A stretch of DNA of 35,151 nt from Rubritalea profundi (lineage in GTDB: Bacteria; Verrucomicrobiota; Verrucomicrobiia; Verrucomicrobiales; Akkermansiaceae): positions 1,076,308 to 1,111,458 of the forward strand of contig NZ_MQWA01000001.1 of assembly GCF_002954445.1 (NCBI RefSeq). Direction: 5' to 3'. The translations under genes and the position numbers were made by a program. The notes beneath the pieces are model-generated. The model worked only from the letters and a program-made list of their open reading frames with translations. It was not told the DNA's origin and made no database searches. Below are positions 34,233-35,151 of this stretch, piece by piece. The stretch's first letter is position 1. Each line of letters begins with the position of its first letter.

Positions 34233-34871
34233 ATGCAGCTCGTTGACAAATGGCTCGGATCAGACATCGCATACGCCGATGCCCTTCAAATCCAAGAAAC
34301 TAAACTACTGGAAGTCCTAGAAGGCATATCTCCGAACACTTTTTACCAGCTCGAGCACGCGCCAGTCTACACGATCGGTCGCACAAGAGATCAGTCTTCA
34401 TTGCGAAGCCTTGAACTCCTCCCCCATCCAGTGGTCGAAATCAACCGTGGAGGACAAGCAACCTACCACGGACCAGGCCAATTAGTCGGCTACCCTATCG
34501 TCGACCTCCGCCCACTCGGCAAAGACCTCCACACCTACATCCGCGCAATAGAGCAGGCTCTCATTGATACCTGCCAATCATTTGGAATCAATGCCCAACG
34601 ACGTGACGGCCTCACTGGAGTCTGGGTAGAAAACCGCAAACTAGCCGCTATCGGTGTCGGTGTTCGTAAATGGATTGGCATGCACGGCTTCGCCATCAAC
34701 ATCACCAAAGAAAGCCTAACAGGCTTCCTCTCCATCACCCCTTGTGGGCTCGATGGAGTTAAAATCACCTGCGTCACCCACGAAGCAAAGCGTGACATTT
34801 CAGTAGAAGAATTCTCCAAAGCAACCTCCCAATACATGCTAGCAGCCCTCAGCCAGCTCGTAGTAAACTAA
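34233..34871 (+). CDS. lipB: Lipoyl(octanoyl) transferase
   Basis: Transfers octanoyl groups from acyl carrier protein to lipoyl domains, the first step of lipoate synthesis. 212 aa, full length. Conserved motifs: EHAPVYTIGR, NRGGQATYHGPGQLVGYPI, TGVWVENRKLAAIGVGV with the catalytic lysine (Lys137), MHGFAINI, and ITPCGLDG with the acyl-accepting cysteine (Cys171). lipA is not in the window. Its 5' neighbour is the divergent thioredoxin-like gene, 120 bp away. Confidence 0.96.
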   Translation: MQLVDKWLGSDIAYADALQIQETKLLEVLEGISPNTFYQLEHAPVYTIGRTRDQSSLRSLELLPHPVVEINRGGQATYHGPGQLVGYPIVDLRPLGKDLHTYIRAIEQALIDTCQSFGINAQRRDGLTGVWVENRKLAAIGVGVRKWIGMHGFAINITKESLTGFLSITPCGLDGVKITCVTHEAKRDISVEEFSKATSQYMLAALSQLVVN

Positions 34872-34879
34872 AAAATGCC

Positions 34880-34905
34880 GAGACCCAGTCCACTTGTCAG
34901 GGCTC
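34880..34905. repeat. GCTCCTAC-type hairpin after lipB
   Basis: GAGACCC (34880-34886) pairs with GGGCTC (34900-34905) across a 13-nt loop with one bulge, followed by CTACA. It resembles the other hairpin-plus-GCTCxTAC elements in the window. The rest of 34872-35151 shows no gene or promoter I can support. Confidence 0.35.
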
Positions 34906-35151
34906 CTACACTATAGGGAGACTATCTAGGTTGATGCCTGCGGCGCTCGACTGAATTAACAGAATTTTTCGCAATTAACCAATGATGACCGATGCTCTTG
35001 CGATATTTCAGAGAGAATGAAAGGTTTCGTCTTTTTTTAGCCAAGTCTTTAGAGAAATTCTGTAGAATGCTTCAAAATCTTGTTAATTCTTTCTAAAAAT
35101 TCCCTAGTGTAGTGACCTAGGTCCACTTGCTCCTTTCCACTTCCACCTTTT

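Noticed and set aside
1-35151. CRISPR array, insertion sequence, prophage or defence island
   Set aside because: No regularly spaced short repeats, transposase, phage structural genes or restriction/toxin modules were seen; the gene content is mainly housekeeping.

Overview
This window reads as ordinary chromosome of a Gram-negative, respiring bacterium, most likely from the Verrucomicrobiota (Rubritalea/Verrucomicrobiales-like). That placement is an inference from three things: a fused CcoN-CcoO oxidase subunit, several conserved but unnamed secreted or membrane proteins, and intergenic 'phrase-like' repeats of a kind I associate with that phylum. The Gram-negative envelope is supported directly by waaA (Kdo transferase), a beta-barrel protein and an AsmA-like protein.

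Layout. (1) 1-1549: the 3' part of an integron-type tyrosine recombinase gene, then about 650 bp of non-coding DNA with two 203-bp direct repeats (264-bp offset), a third 38-bp fragment, hairpins and short tandem units. (2) 1550-3397, minus strand: waaA and rsmD, directly abutting. (3) 3783-13315, plus strand: a compact cbb3-type cytochrome c oxidase locus, ccoS-like, ccoNO fusion, ccoQ-like, ccoP, terminator, ccoG, a 34-aa membrane peptide, a TauE/SafE-like membrane protein, the copper ATPase ccoI, an AraC regulator with a PocR-like sensor domain, and a lipoprotein monohaem cytochrome. Four ATGA overlaps or close junctions suggest translational coupling. (4) 13678-17508, plus strand: an outer-membrane beta-barrel protein, murI, a DEAD-box RNA helicase and a GreA/GreB-like factor. 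(5) 17517-20825, minus strand: three unnamed envelope or secreted proteins. (6) 20845-25362, plus strand: an MGDG-synthase-like glycosyltransferase, a HAD phosphatase, kbl, queE and a small membrane protein. (7) 25422-28825, minus strand: a frameshifted small membrane gene, then guaB-guaA (guanine nucleotide synthesis). (8) 29037-34871: aroE (+), a zinc-ribbon membrane protein (-), mtnP (-), an L,D-transpeptidase-fold enzyme (+), a thioredoxin-like gene split by one in-frame TGA (-), and lipB (+).

Most interesting items: the thioredoxin-like gene whose two halves lie in one frame separated only by a TGA placed directly after a cysteine (nonsense mutation or recoding); a paralogous pair of single-pass membrane proteins of unknown function (19806-20825 and 29932-31047); recurrent intergenic hairpins followed by GCTCTACG-like tails and triple 9-mer phrases at unrelated loci; and a candidate redox- or ligand-sensing AraC/PocR regulator coupled to the cbb3 biogenesis genes. 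I see no CRISPR array, insertion sequence, tRNA, rRNA or phage module, and no clear new defence system.
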